Shown: piece after piece, positions 8,908-19,344 of the stretch
How positions within the stretch are numbered: the first letter of the stretch is position 1
Layout: the number at the start of each line of letters is the position of its first letter
Assembly: GCA_003427395.1 (NCBI GenBank)
Contig: BFEA01000004.1
Span: 6,424,057-6,461,623 of the forward strand
DNA: 37,567 bases
Direction: 5' to 3'
Origin: Chara braunii
Lineage: Eukaryota; Streptophyta; Charophyceae; Charales; Characeae
Position numbers and translations under genes: made by a program
Notes under the pieces: model-generated
The model's database searches: none
What the model saw: the letters and a program-made list of their open reading frames with translations, nothing else
What the model was told of the DNA's origin: nothing

Positions 8908-11352
8908 TCACGCCCAACGCGCCTTCCTGATCGGAGTAAAGTGTGGGCCTGGAAGTGCGAAAAGGGGTGTGCCAAGGAGTTTTGGGAAAGTGGAGTCCCA
9001 GGTCAGAACTGAGGTCTCCTGTGGCAGGGTTTTTCGGGGGCACGAGTGCAATTTGGCAGAGAGGGCGGACCGCCCCTGGACACAAGGCAGGTGGTGTGCG
9101 CGGGTCGCTCATGGCCGATCGAGCCATCGGTTTCGGGGACGGCGGTTTGCGGGAGCGTCCCTTCGGGGTAGGTGGGGTTCCGATGAGTCAGGCCGTCGGG
9201 AGTTGCCACGTGGCGCCGGTCGTCGCGCGTATGGGTTGGGCCTCCGGGATTCCAGGGTTCTCGAATCGCCGCGTCGTCGACAATTTCCGCAAGGCGTATT
9301 GGGCCAGTATGGGGCTATGGCCGGCCACGGGACGACGCTGAGTTGGTGATACAGAAGAAGAAGGCGGAAGGGAGGGAAGCTGGTCGAGATAACGACAAAT
9401 CCGGGGTGGGTGAAGTAGTAGGTATGGTCCGGAGAGGGGAAATCAAAGCACTGGGGGTCGTTAGTGGTTGCGCAGTGAAACTCCCAAGGGCACAGTCGGG
9501 TCTCGGTTAGGCAAGGGTGTCTTGGTCGCAGGACTTCGTTTACCCACGGGGTGAAGTAGTCCGGATTGTATAACAACGACTCCGAGATCTCGGAGCGCGT
9601 CATCATGTCATCGCTGAGTTGCGAAGTTTCTAAAGGTATGTCCTTGCCGAAGGCGATCGCCGCGTGCAAGCACGGGCAGACCGCGCAATTGAGCCGCGCT
9701 TTCACGTGCTTATACGGGACGATGGCTTCGTCGCTTGACGCGGAACGGCCACGTTCGATCTGACAATATCCCCGCAATCGATAATCTCTTTTGAGATTTG
9801 ACGAACCGACGCACCGGAGCGAGTGTATGTGCGCAAATCAAGTCGCGTTGACACGTGTCCTCGCGCGACGTTCATTGGGCCAGACAACCGATCATCTAAT
9901 CACTCCGTGTGTTCGAGCATGCAAGATGCAACCAACGCAACAGCCCAATCAAGAGACAAACAAAAACGAGAACAGGATTGTCGATTGTGCAAAATTTATA
10001 TTCTACTCATGAGTGCATCAATGCACTTAACAAAGCAGAGGCAAGGATCCAGTGGAAAGATAAGCAACCAAACATGGCATTCATACATTCGTTCATTCAG
10101 CAACATACACACAGTGCATCGGAGATGGAAATCGCGAAGACAAATATAAGCAAAACCCTAGTTCAGATTCCGAAAAATAAAGAATGGGCTGATCGCCCGG
10201 CGCCGAACTCAAAATTTATGTACACAAGACAGGAGGGAGAAAAGATAAAAGAAACAACAAACCCGCGTCCGTCAACCTCAACTCCCTCTTCCTCTCTCTT
10301 CTTCTCCGATGCGGACAGTCCGTCATCGCGCACCAACCCACGAAGCCGTCACCTCGCTAAGTCCTCCCGCACCCGTCAGGATCGCCCGCGCCCACAGTCC
10401 GTCGTAGCTCGGTCAACCCTGCACGTTTGGCACCAGCTCGTCGGGTCGCCCGACTCCTGCTCTACTCACCTCTTACTTCGCTCGTGTGCCGACCCTCTCT
10501 GATCGCGCAACCCCGAGCTTCCAACAACTCGTTAAGAGGGCTAACTAATCGCGCATCCTGAATTTATAGTGTGCATGCATGCGCGAAGAACACGGAATTA
10601 CAAGGATTTAGAAAAAAGATTAAAGAGGGAGCGCTTGTGCTTTGCATGACCGGGCTGCGGCGTGGGGGACGTAGCCACTCTCCACGCATCGATCCGAGCA
10701 TGCAGACCGTGGTTATCAAAACGCAACAAAGGAAAGAGGAGGGCGGGAAAGACGAAGCACAAGAAGATAGATACAGTTATAGTGGCGCCAACCCAAAATT
10801 ACAGTTACATATCCGATTAAAGGCGCCGACTAATCAGAATTCTATTGCAGCCGCATAAAGAAGCGAGTAAGCAAAAAGCGTCGCGCGGCAAAAGAAAAGT
10901 CCTAATTACAAAATTCCTAAATTCCTAAGTAATGCATAAAAGCAAAAAGCACAAGTTTCGGAAGGAAAGTTTGAAATTCCGAGCGCCATCGGGGCTCCAC
11001 AAAATTCGAAAAAGAATTCAGAAAGAAAATTCAAAAAGAACGAAGCAAATTCTTGCGCGATGTCCGCGCGTAAATTCCCAAACCGAACAAAAGAAACGAC
11101 GTCAACATTTATTATTCGCGCGCTCGGCGGCGCGTCCGCCATCCACCCGACCAATCAATCACCCTTCCCGGGACACACCAAGCTCCGAACTCAACCAACC
11201 GAAAAGAATTGACGCAAAAGACGAAGAAGCGAGGGTACTGATGCAATTTCCCATCCATCCCAATCTCCCGTAATTGGCCCAACCTTCCCAGCTTAGGACT
11301 CCTCATCGCTATCGCGCAGGAAATTGCGCGGTGTGGAAAGTGGTTCGTCACA
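8908..11352 (-). repeat. 3' LTR of the outer element
   Basis: It aligns along its length with 30058-32321. Shared borders are TCACGCCCA on the left and GTCACA on the right. It is longer than the right copy because of extra sequence near 10365-10400 and 10645-10785. Substitutions run at about 5 percent in the segment I compared. No polypurine tract is evident beside its inner border, which instead shows the palindrome CGTCACATATGTGACG across 11347-11362. Confidence 0.88.
9109..9606 (-). CDS. LTR-encoded reading frame, left copy (unknown)
   Basis: A 165-codon frame in element sense starts at the tandem ATGs near 9606 and stops at 9109. The frame stays open upstream to about 9777. The right LTR carries the same frame at 30259-30756 with the same length and stop position and no indel, although other LTR parts have large indels. 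The peptide has several Cys residues (CLTETRLC, FHCATT, PCGNCRRR), a hydrophobic stretch around FRLLLLYHQL, and an Arg/Pro-rich C terminus. No family is recognised. Whether it is translated is unknown; LTRs also stay open by chance. Confidence 0.35.
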   Translation of the reverse strand: MMTRSEISESLLYNPDYFTPWVNEVLRPRHPCLTETRLCPWEFHCATTNDPQCFDFPSPDHTYYFTHPGFVVISTSFPPFRLLLLYHQLSVVPWPAIAPYWPNTPCGNCRRRGDSRTLESRRPNPYARRPAPRGNSRRPDSSEPHLPRRDAPANRRPRNRWLDRP

Positions 11353-11404
11353 TATGTGACGCCAAGGGGGTTTCAATATTAGCAAGTTCCTGCTTGCTTG
11401 TTAA

Positions 11405-11437
11405 CACGTGTCGATTTCTCTAATCGATCGACACGTG
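11405..11437. promoter_or_regulatory. Stem-loop containing two CACGTG G-box cores
   Basis: The arms 11405-11415 (CACGTGTCGAT) and 11427-11437 are perfect 11-base inverted repeats with an 11-base loop. Each contains CACGTG, the plant G-box core. It lies in the 3' untranslated part of the outer element, close to its 3' LTR. The function is inferred only from the motif. Confidence 0.45.
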
Positions 11438-12071
11438 GAGCTCTTCTTTCTATGCCACTTACCGTTCGAATGAGTGTGGACGTCGTCCATCGTGGCAGCA
11501 CAACTCTACTACAAATTCCTCAGGGAGGGCCCTTGACAATCCAAGGAGGGGGTTACACTTGTTGCCGTTATGACACGTGTCCATCAGTCGTGCATCAGCG
11601 AGCGCCGGGGAGGGGAAAGGGAAGACGATACATGGAGGGGTGGCGAGGGGGAGGGTTGATAGGTAACGAGGGAAGGAAGCTCTCCATTCCGGCCACCGTC
11701 TCCGAAAGTTCCTGATAGCGAACGATCCGGTGAAAGCGGGGGAATCAGTTGCAGTGTGAGGGAGGGATGCGCGGTAGTCGGGATAGAGGGTGGTAAAGAT
11801 TCGAAAAAGGGCCGCGCAGAAGTGATCGTGGTTTTCGCGTGCAGGGATAGTCCCCGTAATGATGCAGTATACCTTGATCATATTGTGGCCTCGTCACGCG
11901 ACACTAAGGAAAAGGATATGGAGGCAGAAGACAGGGAGGGCGCATCGGGTGGAAGGGTGGGGATGAACAGTGACAGCGAGGCGGGTAGTGTAGAAAAAGC
12001 GGAAGGTATCGATGGGGAAGGGATTGGGGGGGAAGGTGACGAGGGTGGTGATTTGGCGAAGGGAGAGGTGA

Positions 12072-12573
12072 TCAAGGGGACGGCGGGATAACGACCGGGG
12101 ACGAAGCCCGATGCCCCGCATTGGTACGTGGACGAGTTGATGGGCGGTTGGCGGCGGAGGGGGAGGGGGATCGGCTTCGTCGTCGTCTTGCCGGTGCGGC
12201 CGAAGTCTCGGCAGTTGTCTCTCCATCTTCGGGCTTAGGTGGCTCTGGATTTCGGGCCGGGTCGTCGGTGCGCGGTTGACCGGCTGCGATGGCGAATTCC
12301 AACTGTCGCTTCCCGACCACGATTTCTTCCCTCTTCTGCGCCTGGGCCCGCTCCCGAGCCTCAACACGCACCTCCTCTTCGAATCCTTCCCACTCTGACT
12401 CTTTTAGCTCCTCCTGATCTTCTTCTTCGTCTTCGTCGCCTTGTTCTTCTCCCTTCTCCTCCTCACTCTGCTCGCCTTTGCTGCTCCCCTCCTCGGGAGT
12501 TTCTTCCTCGTCGGCCTCGTCTTAGGCTTCTTCTTCTTCTTCCGAGCTTTCTTCTTCCGCTTGAATCTCTACT
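12072..12573 (-). pseudogene. 3' ORF of outer element, distal part (acidic and Arg/Ser/Pro tail)
   Basis: This continues the frame entering from 22873 across the nested insertion; only the duplicated CTACT separates the parts. The first codons give a strongly acidic segment (runs such as AEEESSEEEEEA and GDEDEEEDQEEL) with one in-frame TAA near 12523. A charged stretch (VRVEARERAQAQKREE) follows. The end is basic and Ser/Pro-rich (APARRRRSRSPSPSAANRP), stopping at 12072. Such a layout suggests a soluble, possibly nuclear or nucleic-acid-associated protein rather than an envelope. Function unknown. The remaining 11353-12071 looks like 3' untranslated sequence. Confidence 0.6.
12569..12573. repeat. 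Target-site duplication CTACT, left copy
   Basis: The five bases CTACT directly precede the TG of the left 351-bp LTR. The same five directly follow the CA of the right LTR at 22873-22877. Confidence 0.93.
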
Positions 12574-12924
12574 TGATGCGGGCCTTCATCTGCCCTGGCC
12601 TACAGCCAGGGCCTATTTGGCTATTTGCGCAGTTCGGCCTGTAGGACCAGGCCGTGGCCTGACCCCACAGGCCGTGTGCTGTTCTACTCCTGCCCGGTAC
12701 CACTGTCGGTACCAGGCCAGTCCAGTCCAGTCAGTCAGTCCGCTGGGGGTATACCCCAGCACTTGTCTGTTTTTCGTCATTCTTCACTTTGGCAGATCTT
12801 GGAGTACGTGCGTGTTGAGTCTGCGTCGGAGCTGCGCTGTCCCTTCCAGCTCTATCTCTATCTCCTCCCTCGTCTACCCTTCGTCTCCATCCTGTCGGAC
12901 CGCCATCCCGGCGGGTCCAACACA
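12574..12924 (+). repeat. 5' LTR of the nested chromovirus
   Basis: Starts TGATGCGGGCC and ends CCAACACA. It contains two compact dyads: GGTACC-ACTGTC-GGTACC and the near-palindrome GCTGGGGGTATACCCCAGC. The partner is 22522-22872, with equal length and no indels. Confidence 0.95.
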
Positions 12925-12925
12925 C

Positions 12926-12937
12926 TGGTATCAGAGC
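12926..12937 (+). other. Primer-binding site for initiator tRNA-Met
   Basis: TGGTATCAGAGC lies one base after the 5' LTR. It is the standard plant PBS, complementary to the 3' end of initiator tRNA-Met, and marks where minus-strand DNA synthesis would start. Confidence 0.95.
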
Positions 12938-13244
12938 GGGAACGGTCCCCGCTCCAACCCGCCCTTCCCCTCGCAGGCAACAGCGGGTGCGGGATCGGTG
13001 TAATCCCGACAATGGGATTTTCAAGTTTTTTTCGGTGCGGGAGCAGAGAAAAACGAAAAAAAAGTAGCAGCGGGAAGAGAGTTACACGTGGCGAAAAAGG
13101 AGAGCGCCACCACGCACGCGTGCGCCAAGGCCAAGGTCGCGCACGTGGCCAAGGTCGCCGCACACGCGCGTGCGCCACGCGCCCACGCTGCCCCGCTGCC
13201 CCGCCCCGCTCCGCTCCCGGATATATATTATTAAGATATCAGGG

Positions 13245-13335
13245 ATGCTGCTGCTGCTGCCAGGGTTTGAACCTGGGGAGGCAACACTCATGCGTGTGCG
13301 TAGCCAGTGCTATAACACACTGGCCAAACTGTATG
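13245..13335 (-). repeat. tRNA-like head (possible SINE or tRNA relic)
   Basis: On the minus strand a perfect T-arm-like hairpin (CCAGG, loop TTCAAAC, CCTGG; B-box GGTTCAAACC at 13264-13273) is preceded by A-box-like TATAGCACTGGCTA. The A-to-B distance suits a tRNA. The acceptor stem is not convincing and CAG repeats follow the T arm, so a SINE head or degenerate tRNA is more likely than a working tRNA gene. It lies in the leader of the nested element. Confidence 0.45.
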
Positions 13336-13347
13336 CATGGCTGTATA

Positions 13348-13379
13348 GTGTGGAACGTTCGTGTTGAACAGTTCCACAC
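13348..13379. other. Stem-loop, GTGTGGAAC/GTTCCACAC
   Basis: Perfect 9-base inverted repeats (13348-13356 and 13371-13379) with a loop of about 14 bases, in the leader just before the assembly gap. Confidence 0.5.
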
Positions 13380-13437
13380 CAGCTATCTACCCCCCCCCCA
13401 TCGACAAGCAGCGAACAGCGTGCTGCGAAGCTATTTG

Positions 13438-13620
13438 NNNNNNNNNNNNNNNNNNNNNNNNNNNNNNNNNNNNNNNNNNNNNNNNNNNNNNNNNNNNNNN
13501 NNNNNNNNNNNNNNNNNNNNNNNNNNNNNNNNNNNNNNNNNNNNNNNNNNNNNNNNNNNNNNNNNNNNNNNNNNNNNNNNNNNNNNNNNNNNNNNNNNNN
13601 NNNNNNNNNNNNNNNNNNNN
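13438..13620. other. Assembly gap (183 N)
   Basis: Unknown sequence. Open frames drawn through it are not real evidence of coding. It follows a C-rich homopolymer and the stem-loop, both plausible causes of the break. Confidence 1.
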
Positions 13621-13680
13621 TGGCTGCTGGTGCCTGCAGACGTGGCAATCTGCACTGCCAAGTGGATACCTGTTGAAGAC

Positions 13681-13802
13681 CCCCCTGGCTAGGGGGCTGC
13701 GCCTCAGACATATATCTATTATTATTTTTTCTTTTTCACTATCTCTACACTGTTGCAGCAGCAGTTTGACAACAGTTCAAGATTTCCCCCTGGCTAGGGG
13801 GC
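13681..13802. repeat. Two copies of a CCCCCTGGCTAGGGGG hairpin
   Basis: The palindromic word CCCCCTGGCTAGGGGGCTG occurs near 13681 and again near 13785, each able to form a 6-base G/C stem with a GGCT loop. About 100 bases separate them. They are part of the structured leader of the nested element. Confidence 0.6.
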
Positions 13803-13969
13803 TGTGTGACTGTGGCATTAGGGTGGCTGATCAAGATCTCAGCCAACCCTCCATCATCATCATTACTGTTGTGGCATCACACCATAGTATCTTGAAGGCC
13901 AAGATCCTATGGATCTTGGTAGAACTTTGCTCTTGGCCACCCAAGAGCGTGGTATCATCATCCTGCCAC

Positions 13970-14300
13970 TAACCCACTCTCCCCCAACCTCTTTTCTCTT
14001 TTTCCCCCCATCATCTAATCATCTTTTCCCCCCTACCACTACACTCTGCCCCTACCTCCCTCTCCACCCATCTTCCACAACCTTTTTCTCTTCTCTCCTC
14101 CCCACTCACAATTTCTCACTAATCTCATACTTATCTCCACCTTTTTCATATCCTTCTCTCCCATCCTACCACCCTCTTCTCCTCCTTCCCTCCCCCAACT
14201 ACAATCCCATCATCTCCCCCATCCCCCACACCCAACTCCGAATTTTTTTGTTTTTCCTTCTTTTCTCTTTCTTTTTGATGTAAAATTTTCTTTTCCTTCA
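13970..14300. other. Long pyrimidine-rich leader tract
   Basis: Over 300 bases of C/T-dominated plus-strand sequence with very few G residues lie in the untranslated leader. No gene is seen. An open frame of 124 codons here (plus 13909-14283) is low-complexity Ser/Pro/Leu and not credible. Confidence 0.6.
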
Positions 14301-14434
14301 AAAATCTGAATCATCTTATTCCCTACCTCTTTTCTTATTTATTATTATTATTTTTTAAATTATTTATTCTGAAAATTTGAAATTTTCTGCGGCACCCTAA
14401 AATCTGATTAGGACTTAGTCATTTTTGTTTTTGG

Positions 14435-14810
14435 CAAATATTTTGACCCCGTGGGGGTAACGAAGTTTTGCCGAAATTTTTCGTTTTTTTCATACTTAGT
14501 CTTTTTTCAGCACATCTTGACCCCTTGGGGGTAGTGAAGTGCTGACAAAATCTTCTTATTTTACTCAGTCTTTTTCTTGACGGCACACTTCGACCCCATG
14601 GGGGTAACGAAATGTTGCCGAAATTTATGAAAAATTCCAAAACTTAGCTTCTCTTCACTCTCCTACACCTCCGTATTTATTTATTTATTTATTTTTTTGA
14701 AAAATTTAATTTGCGGCATTTTAAAAGTTAGTGTGTCCCTCTTGCACTTTCCTTCCTCTTCGCACATTTTTGATCCCATGCGGAGTGGGAAAATGTTGCT
14801 GAAAATTCCA
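14435..14810. repeat. Four diverged hairpin repeats in the nested-element leader
   Basis: Four related units near 14440, 14510, 14585 and 14762 each contain TTGACCCCNTGGGGGTAACGAA or a decayed form, followed by GTTGCCGAAAATTT-like sequence. The GACCCC/GGGGT part forms a short stem in each. Spacing is about 70-75 bases for the first three and longer for the last. They lie before gag, where packaging or translation signals are expected. Confidence 0.6.
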
Positions 14811-14994
14811 AAAAAATAAATATTCTCTCTCTTCTCAATCTTTACATTTTATCTATTTATTTATTTTTACTTATTCTTTTATTTTATTTTTATCTCAAAT
14901 ATCCACTGTTTACTCTATTCTCCCTCCCCTCCACATTTATTATTTTCTTTTTTTGATTAGGACGCCGCCACCTTCCCCTAACCACCTAAACTCC

Positions 14995-15042
14995 GGTTAG
15001 GGTTTCCTTAGGGTTTTTTTAGGGTTTAGGGTTTCCCTAACC
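14995..15042. repeat. Interstitial telomere-like TTTAGGG repeats
   Basis: Several AGGGTTT/TTTAGGG words follow each other, ending in the inverse CCCTAACCCC. This is the plant-type telomere repeat (also the telobox). It lies inside the leader of the nested element, so it probably moved with the element rather than marking a chromosome end. Confidence 0.75.
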
Positions 15043-15253
15043 CCACCTACTCTCCCACCTCCTTCCGTCGGGCACCCTGGACCCGAACGGCTCCTCTCCC
15101 CTAGACCGGATTCGCGCCACCATCTCACGCGCGACCCGTTGGTCACGGGGCGAGCCGACCCACGACTACCCACNCNGCTCCCGCGGTNCTCTCCCTCTCA
15201 CCGGTGGTCCTCTGTCCCCATNCCACAACCCATATCTNNCCCCACCTCCCACC

Positions 15254-17310
15254 ATGTCTACCTCTCTTCCTCCACCATCCACGGANATGGCTACAGTGGA
15301 GGAGATCGTTGCGGTGCCATCCACCTCTCAGGCGTCCACCCACCCCACGGTCCAGGGTCAGCATGGTGTGGACCCCACGGACCTTCGCGTTGTTCTTGCG
15401 TCCCTCCTTGCACCTCTGCAAGCGCGACTCGATGCGCTTGCACCCCCGGAGATGCAAGCTAATGCGCTCGCCCTTGAAGTTCACCCCTCATCGGACCCCC
15501 CACCGCTCTCAGACCCCATCGCCTACGAGCTTGGAGTTTGACTCTCCACGACGCCAGAGACGGAGACGCGGCGGTTCGTCCTCATCTGCGGGCCAGGCCC
15601 AACACTCCCCCGCCCCAGTGGTGAGTGTCGCTGCCGCCCAGACCACACCATCTGTGGCGGTACACCCATCGGTCGCCGTCGCCTTCGCCATCCTTGCCGC
15701 TTCGGCCACCGCCGGATGTGCTGTCGCCCAGATACCGACATCGGGCCAGGCAGTCTCATCTACCCACCCCGGTGCTGCGTCGCAGCTTCCTGCACCAGTT
15801 ACGGTACTTCGGCCTGGAGTTCTTTCTCTCCCTACTAGGGCACTCCCTCCGCCTCCTCCACCCCCGACCCCGTGCACCCAGCAAGTGGCTACCCTACAAG
15901 CCATTGTGGCGCAGCTCCTGGCGGAGATTCTCTCCCTTAGACAACCTCACCCTCCACAGGCTGCGCACCCTTCTTCTTCTTACACCGTCCCTCCCACCAC
16001 TGTCTTGTCGGCTCACTTCCCTCGACCAGCTTCCCCCCCTCTACCCTCCTACCTTGCTACTCCGTCACAGTCAGCTGCGGCCGTTACTTCCACGCCCGCT
16101 GGACCTTCCACCAGCGGTCCCGGCTCACCGCCAACCCCCACTTCTACCTCTGCACCAACTCCGACATTTTTCGCCGTAGTGCAGACCCATCAGCCCTTCC
16201 CCTCGCCGCCACCACAACAGTCGCACCCTTGTGCGTCTGTCACACATACCCGACTACGATGGTACGATGCGTGTGTCGCACTGGTTACAGGCTGCCACAC
16301 GTGCGCTGACACTGACTAATACTAGTCAGGACTTGTGGTGTTCCGCCCTCGCAACTAAATTGCGAGGCAGTGCATTCTCCGCTTGGGAGAACTATTATAC
16401 CCATCGTACTCGTGCAGGTGAGGCGCCCACTCTCGCGGATTTCACCGCGTTCCTCCACGACCGCTACGGCACCCTCCACGATGCGACCGACGCCCTAGAC
16501 CGGGTCACCCAGACGCAGTGGCGCGGGTCCTCCACACCCTCCGATCTTGAGCGTCACATCAGAGTGTTCCAGGACGCCCGCCTCATTTGCGATGAGACAC
16601 TCCTACCTAAGGCCCTTTTGATCAACAGGTTCGTAGTCAGTCTCCCGACTGACTACCGTATTGAGCTCTGGCGACAGAGCTTCGCCTCCGCCGAGCAAGC
16701 CTACGAGGCTGCTCGACAGTATCAAAAGATGCGGAATTGCTTCTCCGACACTCCATCTTCTTCGCGATCCACCGCCGCCGCCACCCAGTCACGTGGTGCT
16801 ACCCGCGATCGATCCTCCTTCGCTGGCCGGTTTCGTCGACCAGCCCACCCTGGAGCGCCATTCTCTCGGCGCTACAACTCTCTGGAGTACGGCGAGGACG
16901 CCTCGGTCGAGTTTGACCCTACCCTTGGGGACGCCCCCTAGGACATCGAGCTACGAGACGTCATCCAGTATCACTTGGATGACGACATTGTTCCGGTGGC
17001 CGAGCGCTTGCTGATGGCCATGTCTGCCATGGGTCGTGCTCGTAGCCGGGTTGCACAGGCTGGCGCCCGCACACCCACGGTTCCTCAGATAGACCTCCCG
17101 CAGGGTTATGTCCCTCCTTGCGGAGCCCTATCCCCTGAGGAGCGTGCAGCCCTCGAGGCCCGGCGCGGCTGCCTTTGTTGCCGCCTAGATGGACACACCT
17201 CCTCACGGTGTCCATACCATACCGCCCTCGATCGGCACTACGCTGACATCTCTCGTCAGCGTCGATCTGAGTCCCCCCCCGGCCCCGCCCGACCAACCCC
17301 ATCCACCTAG
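15254..17310 (+). pseudogene. gag: gag of the nested chromovirus (frameshifted)
   Basis: Structural capsid protein. The likely start is the ATG at 15254 (MSTSLPPPST). Coding moves to another frame near 15530 and again near 16230, and there is an in-frame TAG at 16939-16941. The N-terminal part is Pro/Ser/Ala-rich with a leucine-rich segment (QVATLQAIVAQLLAEILSL). The conserved capsid region spans about 16231-16750 (WLQAATRALTL, FHxR-like LHDRYGTLHDA). A CCHC zinc knuckle, CLCCRLDGHTSSRC, follows near 17170-17211. Gag ends at 17310. Six scattered N bases (15174-15286) blur the start. Confidence 0.85.
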
Positions 17311-17315
17311 CCACG

Positions 17316-18100
17316 ATGCACGGTGCCCCTGAGGCCTCGCACGTAGCCGGCTTCCCGACCATCGAGTCGCTGTTTGCCCCTCTGGCTACCCCACCAGAGG
17401 ACCCTCAGGACACGACAGACGCAGTTCTCTCCGCCCCATCGTCTGTCGAGGTACCGTCTGCCTCCCAACAGACCACCGCATCTAGCGCTTCTCCCTCGAG
17501 ACTTCCGACGCGTCGCGCCATTCGCACAGCCCGTTGTAGCGCTCAGCTGGCGACTCGCGATGACGTTGTGTCATCTCTCCTGGACTTGAGCATTCTGCAG
17601 GCTCGTCAGGAGCGCCTCACGAGACACATTACATCAACGTCCTGCGTCGTCTTCTCGCCTTGCTCTCTGACCCTGATCGCACCCTACCCATCATCCCTAT
17701 TCGCCTAGGGACATTTACGAGGGTGTACCGAGCTTTATAGGACTCTGGCTCGCAGGGAGATTTCGTTCACCCTCGCGTGGTTGAGGAAGCTCGCCTAGCT
17801 ACCTCTGGGTCTCGCTCTCCTATCTCCGTTACCCTCGGGGATAACAAGACGCAGCGCTTCTTCGATTAGACAGTCCCCGACCTCCACTTCTCCCTCACCC
17901 TTCAGCCATCGGATAGTCCCCAGACGCCTAGGCGCTACCATTCCTCCGCATACTTCGACGTGCTGGAGACTGGGTACGACTTTATCCTTGGCACTCCCTG
18001 GTCTCGCCAGTTTCGTGGCACAGAGGCCGAATGGGCGACCGAGACACTCGTTCTCAAAACGAAGTGTGGTCAGACCCATCGCGTCCCGTTCATTGGGACC
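17316..18100 (+). pseudogene. pro: Aspartic protease region of the nested chromovirus
   Basis: Retroviral-type aspartic protease that would cut Gag-Pol. The catalytic D-S-G-S is at 17741-17752, directly preceded by an in-frame TAG (17738-17740). A second in-frame stop lies near 17866. The later protease hallmark FILGTPW (about 17981-18001) is in the same frame as the catalytic motif. The upstream 17316-17630 frame, rich in Ser/Pro/Ala, differs from the protease frame, so a further frameshift lies between. Broken. Confidence 0.8.
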
Positions 18101-18429
18101 ACGGGCGACACCTCGCCCGACCTACCTCCCCAGGACCCTCGTCCCTCAGGGTCCCACCCCAACATCGCGTTCACTTCCCCTCGTCAGTTTGCTCACTTCA
18201 TACGACAGGAGGACGTCACGTTCTACTCTGTGAACGTCATGGATCTTCTTCGCTACGATCCACTCTGTCCCGAGGTTGAGCTCATCTTTCTGGAGCCCGA
18301 TCCCCCTGACCCTCCTTCCATCTTCGCGGCTCCCATCTTTACATCCACTCGTCAGCCTGCGGATACCTCCTCCACGTCTCAGGCCCCTGCGCCGCGATCC
18401 ACACATACGTCTCGTACTGACGCAGACGC

Positions 18430-19290
18430 TGAGGAACTCACACGGTTCACGACAGACTTAGAGCCCGCCGTTCGCGACCTGATTCGAGAGTACCGCGACG
18501 TCTTCCCCCCCTATTTCTCATACAGCGGGATTCCCTCGATGCGCGGTGTCGAGCATTCCATCCAGCTCGTGCCTGACTATCGTGTTCACCATCAGGCACC
18601 ATACCGACTCTCGATTCCAGAGGCGACGGAACTCAAGCGTTAGCTTAAGGAGCTCCTTCAACTGGGTTTCATTAAACCTTGTAACTCCCCTTGGGGTGGA
18701 CCTGTCCTCTTTGCTCGCAAAGCGGACGGAACTCTCCGCCTCTGCATCGCTAACCGCGTCCTTAACCGTTACACAGTAAAGAACAACTATCCCATGCCCC
18801 GTGCGGATGAGCTGTTTGACCGTCTGGCAGGCAACCGCTTCTTCACGAAGATCGATCTTCGTAGCGGTTACCACCAGATATGTGTTGCCACAATGGATCA
18901 ACCGAAGACCGCCTTCCGATCGCGCTTCGGCCACTACGAGTTCACGGTGATGCCATTCGGCCTCACCAATGCATCCGCCACCTTTCAGACGGCGATGAAC
19001 GACATCTTCAGGGACATCCTTGAAGAATACGTTCTCGTATACCTGGACGACATCTTGGTCTACAGTCGTACATTAGAAGACCATCTCAAACACGTCCGCG
19101 ATGTCCTACCGATTGCAGAGTGGTCCGTCCCCACATCTGCCAAGCAGCTTCGCAGTTTCCTAGGCCTCACCAGCTACTATAGTAATTTTATCCAGGGATA
19201 CGCTAGGTATTCCTACGTTCTTACCTCTACCCTCCTCCGGAAGAACCTGCCGTGGTTTTGGACACCCCTGTGCGAGGACGCCTTTCGCGC
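18430..19290 (+). pseudogene. pol: Reverse transcriptase of the nested chromovirus
   Basis: RT copies the element RNA into DNA. Ty3/gypsy RT motifs run in order: the GIPSMRGVEHSI entry region, [64 protein letters not shown], and the catalytic YLDDILVYS near 19039-19065. A stop interrupts the frame near 18642. After [10 protein letters not shown] (about 19081-19110) the sequence jumps to PIAEWSVP and LRSFLGL. Compared with the family, about 40-45 residues of the connection region are missing in frame. The enzyme would not be active as encoded. Confidence 0.88.
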
Positions 19291-19344
19291 CCTCAAGAAG
19301 GCGGTGACCTGTGCGTCGGTTCTTCGCCTTCCCGATTTTGATCG

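Noticed and set aside
12625-13692. A 355-codon open frame on the plus strand
   Set aside because: It starts in an LTR, runs over the primer-binding site and passes through 183 unknown bases; it is not a gene.
13909-14283. A 124-codon plus-strand ORF
   Set aside because: Low-complexity pyrimidine tract in the leader of the nested element.
14995-15042. Chromosome end or telomere junction
   Set aside because: Only a few repeats, inside a well-bounded retrotransposon with a target duplication.
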